In this document: piece after piece, positions 18,390 through 27,287 of the stretch
Layout: every line of letters begins with the position of its first letter
Position numbering within the stretch: the stretch's first letter is position 1
Origin: Marinobacter sp. NP-4(2019)
Lineage (GTDB): Bacteria > Pseudomonadota > Gammaproteobacteria > Pseudomonadales > Oleiphilaceae
Reading direction: 5' to 3'
Length of the DNA stretch: 64,000 nucleotides
Assembly: GCF_003994855.1 (NCBI RefSeq)
Contig: NZ_CP034142.1
Span: 2,604,001-2,668,000 of the forward strand
Program-made: the position numbers and the translations under genes
Notes under the pieces: model-generated
Databases searched by the model: none
What the model was told of the DNA's origin: nothing
What the model saw: only the letters and a program-made list of their open reading frames with translations

Positions 18390-19417
18390 TCCAGCGGGAT
18401 AACGCCGGGTTCCATTTCCAGCGCGACCCCAAACCGCGCCTGGACGTCTTGTCGGATACGCTCCGCCAACGCAAGCACATCCGAGCCAGTGCCTCCCGAA
18501 TGATTGATCAGTACCAACGCCTGGCGATTGTGGACCCCAACCCGATCATTACGAAAGCCCTTCCAGCCACACTGATCAATGAGCCAGGCTGCCGCCAGCT
18601 TGGCCGTCTGGTCGCCCGGATACCCGGGCATCTCCGGGTATGCCAACTTGAGTTCTTCCCAGACCTTCAGGTCCACCACGGGGTTCTTGAAAAAGCTGCC
18701 GGCGTTGGGAATCTGCTGGGGCTCCGGAAGCTTACGACGACGTACCGCCATGACCGCCTGGGCAACATCCTGGGCCGTCAGGGCTGACTTATCCGCGCCT
18801 TCAAAATAATTGGCCAGATCTGCGTACCCCAGGGATAACTCTCTGGACCGGCACAGGCGCAGGCGCAACTCGGTGATGACGTAGCGTCCGGGCTGATGCT
18901 TGAACAGACTGTCCCGATACCCAAAATCACAGTCTTCGTTGGCCAGAACCACCCATTCCCCGGTTTTACGGTCGAAAGCCGTAACACTCACCAGGGTATC
19001 CTTCAGCTCCACGCCATAAGCGCCAATATTTTGCACCGGGGCCGCCCCCGCTGTTCCAGGAATCAGGGCCAGGTTTTCGATACCACGATACCCGGCGGAA
19101 GCGGCATAAAGTACAGACTCGTGCCAGTTCTCCCCTGCCCCCAATACCAGCACGGCAGAGTCCCCATCAACCTGTTCCCAGCGCCGGCCGGGTATCGACA
19201 TGTGCAACACCAACCCGTCAAAATCACCGGCAAAAATCAGGTTACTGCCACCTCCCAGAATCAAAGTGGACAGGCCTTTCTGTGCTGCCACCCCAAGCAG
19301 GCCCTGAAGATCCTGGCCTGAGGTTACTTTCGCAAACCAACGGGCACTGGCCGGGATGGCCATGCTGTTCATCGCCGTCAGACTGACGTGTTCATCAAGC
19401 TCTGGTGGAAGACTCAA
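18371..19417 (-). CDS. murB: UDP-N-acetylenolpyruvoylglucosamine reductase
   Basis: 348 residues, type I MurB. The FAD-binding part has LGGGSNLIF and IPGTAGAAPVQNIGAYGVE, and the C-terminal domain has the PNAGSFFKNP segment whose Ser donates a proton to the substrate. It uses NADPH to reduce UDP-GlcNAc-enolpyruvate to UDP-MurNAc, the second committed step of peptidoglycan synthesis, in the cytoplasm. It is the last gene of the comEC to murB run; its ATG overlaps the stop of the phosphatase gene by four bases (ATGA), so translation is coupled. Confidence 0.96.
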   Translation of the reverse strand: MSLPPELDEHVSLTAMNSMAIPASARWFAKVTSGQDLQGLLGVAAQKGLSTLILGGGSNLIFAGDFDGLVLHMSIPGRRWEQVDGDSAVLVLGAGENWHESVLYAASAGYRGIENLALIPGTAGAAPVQNIGAYGVELKDTLVSVTAFDRKTGEWVVLANEDCDFGYRDSLFKHQPGRYVITELRLRLCRSRELSLGYADLANYFEGADKSALTAQDVAQAVMAVRRRKLPEPQQIPNAGSFFKNPVVDLKVWEELKLAYPEMPGYPGDQTAKLAAAWLIDQCGWKGFRNDRVGVHNRQALVLINHSGGTGSDVLALAERIRQDVQARFGVALEMEPGVIPLDGALRV

Positions 19418-19899
19418 GCCTGGCGCCTCCGTATCGCATTCAGGAGGCCCTCACTGGCGTCTTCAATGAGATCCAGCACGGTTTCAAAACCCTGGTCTCC
19501 ACCGTAATAGGGATCGGGCACTTCCTCGTACTCACTACGCCCATAACTCAGGAATAACTCGGGTTCCGTACCACCGTTCTGGCGCCAGATGTCCCGCACA
19601 TCCGCAAGATTCTGTCGGTCCATCACCAGAATGTAATCGAAATGCTCAAGGTCACTGACGCGGAACTGTCGGGCACGAAGCCCGGAAATATCGATACCGC
19701 GCTGACGGGCCTTTTGCTGGGCGCGATCGTCCGGTGCCTTACCGATATGCCAGTCTCCGGTACCGCAGGAATCGATATAGACTGCCTCCTCCAGACCCGC
19801 CTCACGGACTGCGCGGCGAAAGACCCCCTCGGCGCTGGGAGACCGGCAGATGTTACCGAGACAGACAAACAGAACCTTAACCGGTTGTCGCACCGTCAT
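19414..19899 (-). CDS. Low-molecular-weight protein tyrosine phosphatase
   Basis: About 161 residues from the ATG at 19899, which overlaps the kdsB stop by four bases (ATGA); an upstream in-frame codon at 19926 would overlap kdsB by 31 bases and is less likely. The catalytic P-loop is CLGNICRS near the N-terminus (Cys-x5-Arg), and the general acid Asp is in VPDPYYGG. Cytoplasmic enzymes of this family remove phosphate from tyrosine, for example on polysaccharide kinases, but the substrate here is not known. Its place between kdsB and murB is conserved in Pseudomonas relatives. Confidence 0.93.
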   Translation of the reverse strand: MTVRQPVKVLFVCLGNICRSPSAEGVFRRAVREAGLEEAVYIDSCGTGDWHIGKAPDDRAQQKARQRGIDISGLRARQFRVSDLEHFDYILVMDRQNLADVRDIWRQNGGTEPELFLSYGRSEYEEVPDPYYGGDQGFETVLDLIEDASEGLLNAIRRRQA

Positions 19900-20684
19900 A
19901 CGTCCCTTGCCTCCACTTCCATCCATTGTCTGAGCCGCTCCAGATCGGCTTCAGTGTCGACGCCCGTCGGTGGTGTCTGAGTTGCTTCATCCACGTGAAT
20001 TCGCGCACCGTTATACAATGCCCTCAACTGCTCCAGAGATTCAGTCATTTCAGTAGGTGCCGGAGCCCAGCGAACAAAGTCCGTCAGTAACCGCACACGG
20101 TAGCCATAGATACCGATGTGGCGGTAGTAGTCCACTTCCTCGGGGATGCTGACTGTCCACAATGACCAGTCGCCATCAGTCCAGGCATCCCTGGCCCAGG
20201 GTATGGGCGCACGGCTGAAGTAATGCGCCATGCCCTGATGATCAAATACCACTTTCACCACGTTCGGATTGAATACACTGGCCACATCCGTGATTTTCTC
20301 ACACAGCGTGGCTATGGCTGCCTCGGGAAAGCGCTCAAGGTTGGCTGCCACCTGATCAATCAGGGACGGCGGGATAAGCGGCTCATCTCCCTGGACATTC
20401 ACCACCCTGTCATCCGGGGCAAACTGCAGCTTGCGCGCCACTTCCTCCAACCGGTCCGTGCCACTGACATGGTCGGGCGAGGTCATAACCACTTCCGCAC
20501 CGAACCCACGGCACGCAGACTCAATACGGCTGTCGTCCGTGGCGATAACCACGCGACCGGCACTGCTCTCCCCGGCACGTTCATAAACATGCTGGATCAT
20601 CGGTTTCCCGGCTATATCTGCCAAGGGTTTTCCGGGCAGGCGTGTGGAGGCGTAACGGGCTGGAATCACCACCGTAAAAGACAT
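19896..20684 (-). CDS. kdsB: 3-deoxy-manno-octulosonate cytidylyltransferase (CMP-KDO synthetase)
   Basis: About 262 residues from the ATG at 20684, which has AGGTGAG just upstream; a GTG at 20693 is also in frame. The nucleotidyltransferase start VIPARYASTRLPGKPLADI holds the Arg and Lys that bind CTP, VQGDEPLI is the metal-binding part, and RHIGIYGYR is conserved. The enzyme activates KDO with CTP before KDO is added to lipid A, so it is essential for lipopolysaccharide. It follows a frameshifted Trm112-like gene by 12 bases. Confidence 0.97.
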   Translation of the reverse strand: MSFTVVIPARYASTRLPGKPLADIAGKPMIQHVYERAGESSAGRVVIATDDSRIESACRGFGAEVVMTSPDHVSGTDRLEEVARKLQFAPDDRVVNVQGDEPLIPPSLIDQVAANLERFPEAAIATLCEKITDVASVFNPNVVKVVFDHQGMAHYFSRAPIPWARDAWTDGDWSLWTVSIPEEVDYYRHIGIYGYRVRLLTDFVRWAPAPTEMTESLEQLRALYNGARIHVDEATQTPPTGVDTEADLERLRQWMEVEARDV

Positions 20685-20696
20685 GGAACTCACCTA

Positions 20697-20884
20697 TCAG
20701 CGTTTATAGAGGCGCTCATCAGTGGACAGGGTACGGGCTTCCGTAGCCAGCATGACCGGAATACCCTCGCGGATTGGAAACGCCATGGCATCCTGGTAGC
20801 AGATCAGCTCGGTTTTTTCCCGGTTCAGTTTCAGGTCCCCTTACAGACGGGACAAGCCAACATGGCCAGCAACTTCTTATCCAT
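20697..20884 (-). pseudogene. Trm112/YcaR-like protein gene with a -1 frameshift
   Basis: Reading from the ATG at 20884 gives MDKKLLAMLACPVCKG and then Thr and a stop. One extra G in the run of four at 20837-20840 (C-run on the plus strand) would restore a single frame that continues DLKLNREKTELICYQ and then AFPIREGIPVMLATEARTL, ending at 20697. The joined product of about 62 residues is a typical Trm112/YcaR protein: the CPVC zinc pair, the IPVML segment and the TDERLYKR end. The start overlaps the lpxK stop, and this place between lpxK and kdsB is conserved in relatives. Sequencing error in a G-run, a real mutation or slippage are all possible. Confidence 0.8.
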
Positions 20885-21905
20885 TATGCGCTCTCACAGG
20901 TTCATCAGTCGTTAAAGAATCCTTGCATTCCTGCACACGGGCCAGGAATGCTGCAGTAAAAGCCTCTGGCAGTTTTGCCTGCACCGACAGCACCCAGGCA
21001 TTATCCGGAGCAATATCACGGCATTTTACCGCATCCTTGGCCGTCATCAGCAGCCAGTCACCGCCACCTGCCTGTAGGTCCGAGGCTCGAAACTTGTGGT
21101 GGTCAGCGAAGGCTGTCGCAGAAACCCGGGCTCCGAGTGCTTCCAGTGTAGCGAAAAAACGCCCCGGATTACCGATACCCGCAATAGCCTGCACCGGTTT
21201 GTTACGAAGACAGTCGAGCGACGCCGCTTCACCGGTCTTCAGGTTACGTAACTCCACGGGCTCAAGGGTCATAGTGAACTGGGCGGGATGTTCCAGTTCT
21301 TCCAGAGTGCCGCCATTGGTGACCACGAAATCCACGCCCGAGAGCCTGTCCAGTGGTTCGCGCAAGGGGCCAACGGGAATACCCGCACCGTTGCCGATGC
21401 CCCTCTCGGCGTCAAACACTACCAGCTCGATATCCCGGGGCAACCGATAATGCTGCAGGCCATCGTCACAGATCAGAACGTCTCCAAGCTGATGTTCAAG
21501 CGCCCACAGGGCACCGCGCTTCCTCTGGGGGTCCACCACCACGGGGCAACCGGTTTCCAGCGCCAGCATCACCGGCTCATCACCGGCCACTTCGGCACGG
21601 GTTTCCGCTTTAACCCGCAGGGGGTAATCATTGGAACGACCGCCGTATCCCCGGCTCAGAATCACCGGCCGCCAGCCTTGCTCTTTCAACAACGCTACAA
21701 GCCGGGCTGTCAACGGGGATTTCCCTGTCCCACCCGCCGTAATATTACCAACCACGACAACCGGTACCGGCAATGGCTCGTCCTTCACCTGCCAGGCTTT
21801 GCGTCGCCGCCCCTCGGCCACCGTCCGATACAGCCAGGCTAACGGATACAACGGCCACAGAGGCCTGCGATGGCTATACCAGAGCCTGTCTGTCAGCGTG
21901 GTCAT
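20877..21905 (-). CDS. lpxK: Tetraacyldisaccharide 4'-kinase (lipid A)
   Basis: 342 residues. It begins with a hydrophobic membrane-binding N-terminus (WPLYPLAWLYRTVAEGRR) and carries the P-loop GNITAGGTGKSPLT near residue 52 and the conserved ILSRGYGGRS and CDDGLQHYRL with the catalytic Asp. The enzyme phosphorylates the 4' position of the lipid A precursor at the inner face of the inner membrane. Its ATG overlaps the msbA stop by four bases, and its stop overlaps the start of the Trm112-like gene. Both overlaps mark a tight operon for lipid A synthesis and export. Confidence 0.96.
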   Translation of the reverse strand: MTTLTDRLWYSHRRPLWPLYPLAWLYRTVAEGRRRKAWQVKDEPLPVPVVVVGNITAGGTGKSPLTARLVALLKEQGWRPVILSRGYGGRSNDYPLRVKAETRAEVAGDEPVMLALETGCPVVVDPQRKRGALWALEHQLGDVLICDDGLQHYRLPRDIELVVFDAERGIGNGAGIPVGPLREPLDRLSGVDFVVTNGGTLEELEHPAQFTMTLEPVELRNLKTGEAASLDCLRNKPVQAIAGIGNPGRFFATLEALGARVSATAFADHHKFRASDLQAGGGDWLLMTAKDAVKCRDIAPDNAWVLSVQAKLPEAFTAAFLARVQECKDSLTTDEPVRAHNG

Positions 21906-23677
21906 GCCTGCTCGCTGAACTGCATCTGATGCAACTGGGCGTAGGCACCGTCAGCCGCCAGAAGCTCTTCATGCCGACCGGACTCGACGATCTGGCCGCC
22001 ATCCATCACCAGGATGCGATCGGCCTTCTCAATCGTCGACAGGCGGTGTGCAATAACCAGGGTGGTCCTGCCCTGCATCACCGTTTCCAGTGCCTCCTGG
22101 ATGTGTCGCTCGGATTCGGTATCCAGGGCCGAGGTTGCTTCATCCAGTATCAGGATCGGCGCATTCTTGAGCAACGCCCGGGCAATGGCCAGGCGTTGCC
22201 GCTGACCTCCAGAGAGCATGACACCATTGTCCCCGATCATCGTGTCCAGCCCGTCAGGCATCCGGTCAATGAATTCCAGCGCGTGGGCCTTGGCGGCAGC
22301 CTCGCGGATTTTCTCACGGCTGCAATGACGCAGGGCACCGTAGGCGATGTTAGACGCTATGGTATCGTTGAACAGCACCACGTTCTGGGTCACCAGGGCT
22401 ATCTGCGCACGCAACGACTGAAGGGTGAACTCCTTGAGGGAATGGCCGTCTATGCGAATGTCTCCGCCAGTGTAGTCATAGAAGCGGGGCAACAAACTGA
22501 CCAGGGTGGACTTGCCACTACCTGAGCGACCGACCAGAGCTACACTCTGGCCCGCCGGGATATCCACCGAGATGCCAGTCAGCACGTCATCCAGTTGATC
22601 CCGGTAACGAAAGGACACACCATCAAACGTGATGTCGCCGTTCACCCGTGTTGGGCTGTAGGTGCCGCTATCGTGCTCGGGTTCTTCGTCCATAGTACCG
22701 AACACATCGTGGGCAGCAGCGACACCCTTCTGGATTTTCGCGTGCACAGACGTCACCTGACGAATCGGTTTGGCCATCGTGGTGGCAGCGGTTATGAAGG
22801 CGATCAGTTCACCGGTAGTCATCTCGCCGCGAATTTCCGGCGCCAGCATAGTCCAGACCAGCGCCGCAATGGCTACCGCCACCAGGACCTGAATAACGGG
22901 GACGCTGATAGCCTGGGTGGAAGCCATTTTCAGGCTCTGCTTCAGGTTACGTTCACTGACATCCTGGAATCGCTCGCGTTCGTAATCCTCGCCACCAAAG
23001 GTGCGAACCACGCGATACCCGGAAATGGACTCGGACGCCACATGAGTGATATCCCCCATGGATCCCTGTATTCGCTTGCTGATCCTGCGGAATCGTTTGC
23101 TGGCGTAGTTGACCACCAGCCCGATAATAGGCCCCACCGCCAGGAATACCAGGGTCAGCTTCCAGTTGGTGTAGAGCATAAAACCCAGCAGGCCGAGTAT
23201 GGTCAGACCTTCCCGCAGGGTGATCGTCACCGCATTGGTGGTGGCCTCGGCAACCTGCTCGACGTTGAAGGTGAGCTTGGAAACCAGGCGTCCGGAGGCG
23301 TTGTCATCAAAATAACGGGAGGGCAGGGTCATCAGCCGGTCGAAGACCTGATTTCTCAGGGCATTAATAACCTGGCGCCCGACATAACTGATGAAATACT
23401 GGCTCAGGAAGGTACCCACACCACGGAAGGCAAACACACCAACAATCAGCAGGGTAAGCAGGATCCGGTTCTGTTCCGTGGGATTCTCGATGGCTAGAAT
23501 GACGTATTCCATTGCCGCTGCCATACCCGTGGAGGCCGCGGCATAGATCACGTTACCGAGAACCGCCAGCGAGAATGCCAGCCAGAATGGTTTGACGTAG
23601 GCCAGCAGGCGCTTATAGGTTGCCCAGTTAGAGGCGCCCTGTGATTCGCTGGCGTCGGCCTTGGCGGATTCACTCAC
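21902..23677 (-). CDS. msbA: Lipid A export ABC transporter, permease and ATPase
   Basis: 591 residues. The N-terminal half holds six membrane helices of the ABC exporter fold (about residues 30 to 320). The C-terminal ATPase has Walker A GRSGSGKST, the signature LSGGQRQRL, Walker B ILILDEATSALD and the switch His in IAHRLST. As a homodimer it flips lipid A-core from the inner to the outer leaflet of the inner membrane. It lies between exbD and lpxK, overlapping each by four bases. In P. aeruginosa msbA is not in this operon as I recall, so its place here is a Marinobacter-type arrangement. Confidence 0.94.
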   Translation of the reverse strand: MSESAKADASESQGASNWATYKRLLAYVKPFWLAFSLAVLGNVIYAAASTGMAAAMEYVILAIENPTEQNRILLTLLIVGVFAFRGVGTFLSQYFISYVGRQVINALRNQVFDRLMTLPSRYFDDNASGRLVSKLTFNVEQVAEATTNAVTITLREGLTILGLLGFMLYTNWKLTLVFLAVGPIIGLVVNYASKRFRRISKRIQGSMGDITHVASESISGYRVVRTFGGEDYERERFQDVSERNLKQSLKMASTQAISVPVIQVLVAVAIAALVWTMLAPEIRGEMTTGELIAFITAATTMAKPIRQVTSVHAKIQKGVAAAHDVFGTMDEEPEHDSGTYSPTRVNGDITFDGVSFRYRDQLDDVLTGISVDIPAGQSVALVGRSGSGKSTLVSLLPRFYDYTGGDIRIDGHSLKEFTLQSLRAQIALVTQNVVLFNDTIASNIAYGALRHCSREKIREAAAKAHALEFIDRMPDGLDTMIGDNGVMLSGGQRQRLAIARALLKNAPILILDEATSALDTESERHIQEALETVMQGRTTLVIAHRLSTIEKADRILVMDGGQIVESGRHEELLAADGAYAQLHQMQFSEQA

Positions 23678-24099
23678 TGCCCATCAGCCTCCCGCTCAGT
23701 GGTAATGCTCAGTTTTGCAAATCCCAGACGGCCGGCCACATCCATTGCCCTGACCACAAATTCGTGGGGTGTCCGGGCATCGGCGGTGATCACATAAGGC
23801 AACGAGTTATCCCCTTCCGAGAGCTCCCGCACCGCCCGTTCCAGGGTTTCCCGACGATTATTGACCAGGGTTCGGTCGTTGAGGATGTACTGGCCCTCGG
23901 CGTTGATCACCACATCGATCTCCCGTACCTCGGCCTCTGCACGCGCTTCGGCACTCGCTTGTGGTAGCTCCACCTGCAGGTGGCTCTCGCGGGTGAAGGT
24001 CGTGGAAACCATAAAGAAGATCAGCAGCAGAAACACCACGTCGATCAACGGCGTCAGGTCTACTCCAACCTCCTGGCTTCTCTGGCGCTTGAACTTCAC
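23674..24099 (-). CDS. exbD: ExbD/TolR family biopolymer transport protein
   Basis: 141 residues. A short cytoplasmic N-terminus (KRQRSQEVGVDLTPLIDVVF) leads into a single membrane helix, about residues 16 to 36, holding the proton-path Asp of DVVFLLLIFFM; the rest is a periplasmic ExbD/TolR domain. With ExbB it makes a proton-driven motor for a TonB- or Tol-type partner. It is five bases after exbB and overlaps msbA by four bases. No tonB is nearby. Its conserved place next to lipid A genes suggests a role at the envelope, but the partner is unknown. Confidence 0.93.
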   Translation of the reverse strand: MKFKRQRSQEVGVDLTPLIDVVFLLLIFFMVSTTFTRESHLQVELPQASAEARAEAEVREIDVVINAEGQYILNDRTLVNNRRETLERAVRELSEGDNSLPYVITADARTPHEFVVRAMDVAGRLGFAKLSITTEREADGQ

Positions 24100-24104
24100 G
24101 GCGT

Positions 24105-24731
24105 TCAGGCTCCTTCCACGTCGATTTCACGGTCACCGTGGACCACTTCCACCAGCTTGATGGCTTCCTGTTCCATGCCCACCACCAGCTCATCAACGCG
24201 ACGAATGAAATAACGGTGGCCAATCAATGCCGGGATGGCAACACTCAACCCTGCCGCAGTGGTAATCAACGCCTCTGAGATACCGCCAGCCAGGTTGCCT
24301 GCGTTACCGACGCCGGCCAACTGAATTTCGGCAAATACCTTAATCATCCCGATTACAGTGCCCAGAAGGCCCAGTAGTGGCGTGATGGTGGCTACGGTAC
24401 CCAGGGGGTTAAGGAAACGCTCCAGGTCATGGATAACCTGACTGGCCTCATGTTCGATACTTTCTTTCATGATCTCGCGACCATGTTTGGCGTTCATCAG
24501 CCCGCCCGCGAGAATTCGGCCAAGGGGAGAAGAACCCTGCAGGGCCTTGAGCTTACGGCCATTCAGCTCTTTTTTCTTGATCCAGCGCCAGAGTTCATTA
24601 ATGGTCTGGGGAGGAGCTACCCTCGAGGGCCGCAACGTCCAGAAACGTTCAAGGATTATGGCAAGTGCCAGGATGGAACAGGCTACAATTGGCACCATCA
24701 GAATGCCACCGGCTTTCAACAGCTCGAACAC
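24105..24731 (-). CDS. exbB: MotA/TolQ/ExbB family proton channel protein
   Basis: 208 residues with three membrane helices: one at about residues 10 to 30 (ILMVPIVACSILALAIIL), and two in the conserved MotA/TolQ/ExbB domain (about 105 to 185), which includes LGTVATITPLLGLLGTVIGMI and AAGLSVAIPALIG. It makes the pentameric channel through which protons drive ExbD. It is the first gene of the tight part of the operon; 82 bases separate it from comEC, so a promoter may lie there, though I could not define a good one. Confidence 0.93.
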   Translation of the reverse strand: MFELLKAGGILMVPIVACSILALAIILERFWTLRPSRVAPPQTINELWRWIKKKELNGRKLKALQGSSPLGRILAGGLMNAKHGREIMKESIEHEASQVIHDLERFLNPLGTVATITPLLGLLGTVIGMIKVFAEIQLAGVGNAGNLAGGISEALITTAAGLSVAIPALIGHRYFIRRVDELVVGMEQEAIKLVEVVHGDREIDVEGA

Positions 24732-24813
24732 GCTTGGTCTCCCTGATTGTTAACAAGCCGCGCTACTTTAGCATAGCTGCCGCCGCAGGCCACACCCGTT
24801 GTGTCACGGTATT

Positions 24814-27207
24814 TTACAATGCCCACCAATCCGTTACGGGCCGCCGAATCCAGAATGGTGTTGACTGCCTTTGCTGCTCTACTCCGATGCCACTTTCGCC
24901 CATTACCAGTCGGATTGCGCCAGAATATGCGGTATTCAGTTGCTCGCTTCCTGCCAGCCGGTAGCGGTCAACCACGGACGGATGAGGGTGCCCGAACCGG
25001 TGCCGATACCCGGCGCTGTATATCACCAGATCCGGATCAAGCCACTGAACCCAGGACCTGGAAGAAGAGGTTTTGCTACCGTGATGGGGTGCCAGGACAA
25101 CCCGGAAGGCCCCCGTGTGGGGCCACTCCGAAAATGGGCGCTGAGCCGGCATCCGGGACTCCACATCCTCGGAGATATCCCCGGGTAACACTACCTCGAC
25201 GGTCCCGTCCGGACTTGTGACAGTCACAACACAGGAAGTGTCGTTGGAATCCGTAGCTGTTGTTACTCCCGGGTTCCGCCAAAAGCTCAGCGTGAGCTCA
25301 CCAATGTGTCGGACCAGCCCCGGGCGACAAAGCTCGGGCACCGGCCCGGCTTCCCCCGAACGCGCAGACACTCGATCCGGCTCTCCGGCAATAACCTCTG
25401 CTACGGACAACGTAGCGAACAACCGGGGCAAACCTCCGGCATGGTCACTGTCGCCATGGCTGATCACCAGCGTATCGATGGAACTCACCCCCAGGCTGGC
25501 CAGATTGGGCACCAGGACTGATTCGACAGCGGAGAAAACACCAGGGATGGAAGGCCCGGTGTCATACAACAGAACCTGATCCTGGTGACGAACAAGCAGC
25601 GATAACCCCTGACCAACATCCCATACCCATACTTCCGGCACCTCTACCCAGCGGTTTTCATTAAGCACTTCAAGCCGGGGCAACAGCAACCAGGGCACCG
25701 CCAACATGATGATAACCAGGCGCATCCGCGATGACGGCACAACAAGAGCAAGGATAGCCAGCACAGCAACCCCGAGGGCCGCAGGAACGCCGGGATTGCC
25801 ACTGGGCAGGTCCAGTGAGGACAGCCATTCCAACATGCTCCACAATACTCCGAGGACCAGGTCATAACTGCCCAACACCCACGCCTGGCTTTGCGGCAGC
25901 AACCATACCAGCGCAGCTCCGCTCATCAATACTGGCATGACGACGGCAGAAACCCAGGGAATAGCGAACACATTGGCCAAGAGGCCCGAAACGGGCTGTC
26001 CCTGCCCCAGCGCAGCCAGCACCGGCCACAGACCGGCAAACACCGCTACCTGCGCGAGCGCCAGCGCCCCGCCCCAACCCGGGCTGGACAAACGCCGGGA
26101 GAACACCAACACCAGCACCGTGACGGCTCCGAAGGATAACCAGAACCCCTGATCAAGCGGCGAAAACGGATCCGTCAACAGCACCAGGAACAGGGCCAGC
26201 ACCAGGCCCTGCCAGGGCGACACCTGACGCCCATGAACCACCACCCAGCCCGCAACCAGCACCATCACCAGCGCCCGGCGCGTCGGAACCGTGAAGCCGG
26301 CGGCAAGGCTGTAGGCAATACTGGCCAAAGCGACAGAGACATAGACCAGGTAGCGCCCGTGACGCGGGGTAAGTATCGATCCCGGCACCCAGAGCAGCAG
26401 ATTTCTAACCAGAACCCCCGCACCAAGGGCAATCAAACCAAGATGCAGGCCGGAAATGGCCACCAGATGGATGGTGCCGGTGGCCTTCAGAACCTCCCAG
26501 TGGCCGGGCGTCATTTCTCCCCGGTAGCCAATCAGCAGAGAAGACACCAGCGGGTAGTGTCTGGCTTCGCCCATGATGGCAGCCACGCTATCAGCCAGCT
26601 GTTGCCGCCACGCCATATAGTCGCAATGCAGGTTACATGGCACCGACTCATCGGAGTCGACGCCCCGGATTGTTCCAGTCGCCCGGAACCCTTTTCGGTA
26701 CAACCAGGTTTCATAGCGGAACCCGGCGGGATTGATCGCGCCGTGCGGCCGCTTGAGTGAGACCTTCAGGCGAAGCCGGTGGTCCGGAAGGGATTGGCCA
26801 TCACGGCCATACCATGCCAGCCGCATCTTGCCCGGGAACGTGGTGCTTTTTCCAACGGAACCTTCTGGAAGATGCCACTGGGTAACACAAAAACTGAACC
26901 TCAGACTGTTAAAACTTCCTTCCGTGGGAATTTCACACAGATAGCCTGAAACTTCGACCACCTCGCCTTCCAGTTCAGTCGGGAAAACTTGTTGCAGACG
27001 CACGGATGCATGCCAGGATGACCAGGTCAGGCCAACCAGCAGCCAGACCAAAAGCAGGGCGAGTGTGGACAGCCGCCGTGAGGGCAACGCAAAAGCCCCA
27101 TAAAGTACTGACAGCAGGGCAACAATCAGCCACTTCAGAGGTGGCACGACCGGGAAGGTATAAAGTAAGATAACGCCGCAGGCAAAAGCGACAAAACTTC
27201 CGGACAA
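24814..27207 (-). CDS. comEC: DNA internalisation channel ComEC/Rec2
   Basis: 797 residues. Several membrane helices open the protein, followed by a soluble ComEC_N OB-type region (EVSGYLCEIPTEG), the helix-rich competence channel domain (about 220 to 500, with HLVAISGLHLGLIALG) and a C-terminal metallo-beta-lactamase domain with HGDSDHAGG and a later HHGSK. ComEC carries single-stranded DNA across the inner membrane in natural transformation, and its C-terminal part may act as a nuclease. The gene heads the minus-strand run to murB. The window alone does not show whether the cell is transformable. Confidence 0.95.
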   Translation of the reverse strand: MSGSFVAFACGVILLYTFPVVPPLKWLIVALLSVLYGAFALPSRRLSTLALLLVWLLVGLTWSSWHASVRLQQVFPTELEGEVVEVSGYLCEIPTEGSFNSLRFSFCVTQWHLPEGSVGKSTTFPGKMRLAWYGRDGQSLPDHRLRLKVSLKRPHGAINPAGFRYETWLYRKGFRATGTIRGVDSDESVPCNLHCDYMAWRQQLADSVAAIMGEARHYPLVSSLLIGYRGEMTPGHWEVLKATGTIHLVAISGLHLGLIALGAGVLVRNLLLWVPGSILTPRHGRYLVYVSVALASIAYSLAAGFTVPTRRALVMVLVAGWVVVHGRQVSPWQGLVLALFLVLLTDPFSPLDQGFWLSFGAVTVLVLVFSRRLSSPGWGGALALAQVAVFAGLWPVLAALGQGQPVSGLLANVFAIPWVSAVVMPVLMSGAALVWLLPQSQAWVLGSYDLVLGVLWSMLEWLSSLDLPSGNPGVPAALGVAVLAILALVVPSSRMRLVIIMLAVPWLLLPRLEVLNENRWVEVPEVWVWDVGQGLSLLVRHQDQVLLYDTGPSIPGVFSAVESVLVPNLASLGVSSIDTLVISHGDSDHAGGLPRLFATLSVAEVIAGEPDRVSARSGEAGPVPELCRPGLVRHIGELTLSFWRNPGVTTATDSNDTSCVVTVTSPDGTVEVVLPGDISEDVESRMPAQRPFSEWPHTGAFRVVLAPHHGSKTSSSRSWVQWLDPDLVIYSAGYRHRFGHPHPSVVDRYRLAGSEQLNTAYSGAIRLVMGESGIGVEQQRQSTPFWIRRPVTDWWAL

Positions 27208-27287
27208 TCCATGTCCTCCTGATTATTCCCTGGCTCCGGCAAGACATCATGTCCCGGGCTGTCATTCTGAGAAGGCAGAACTTCCAG

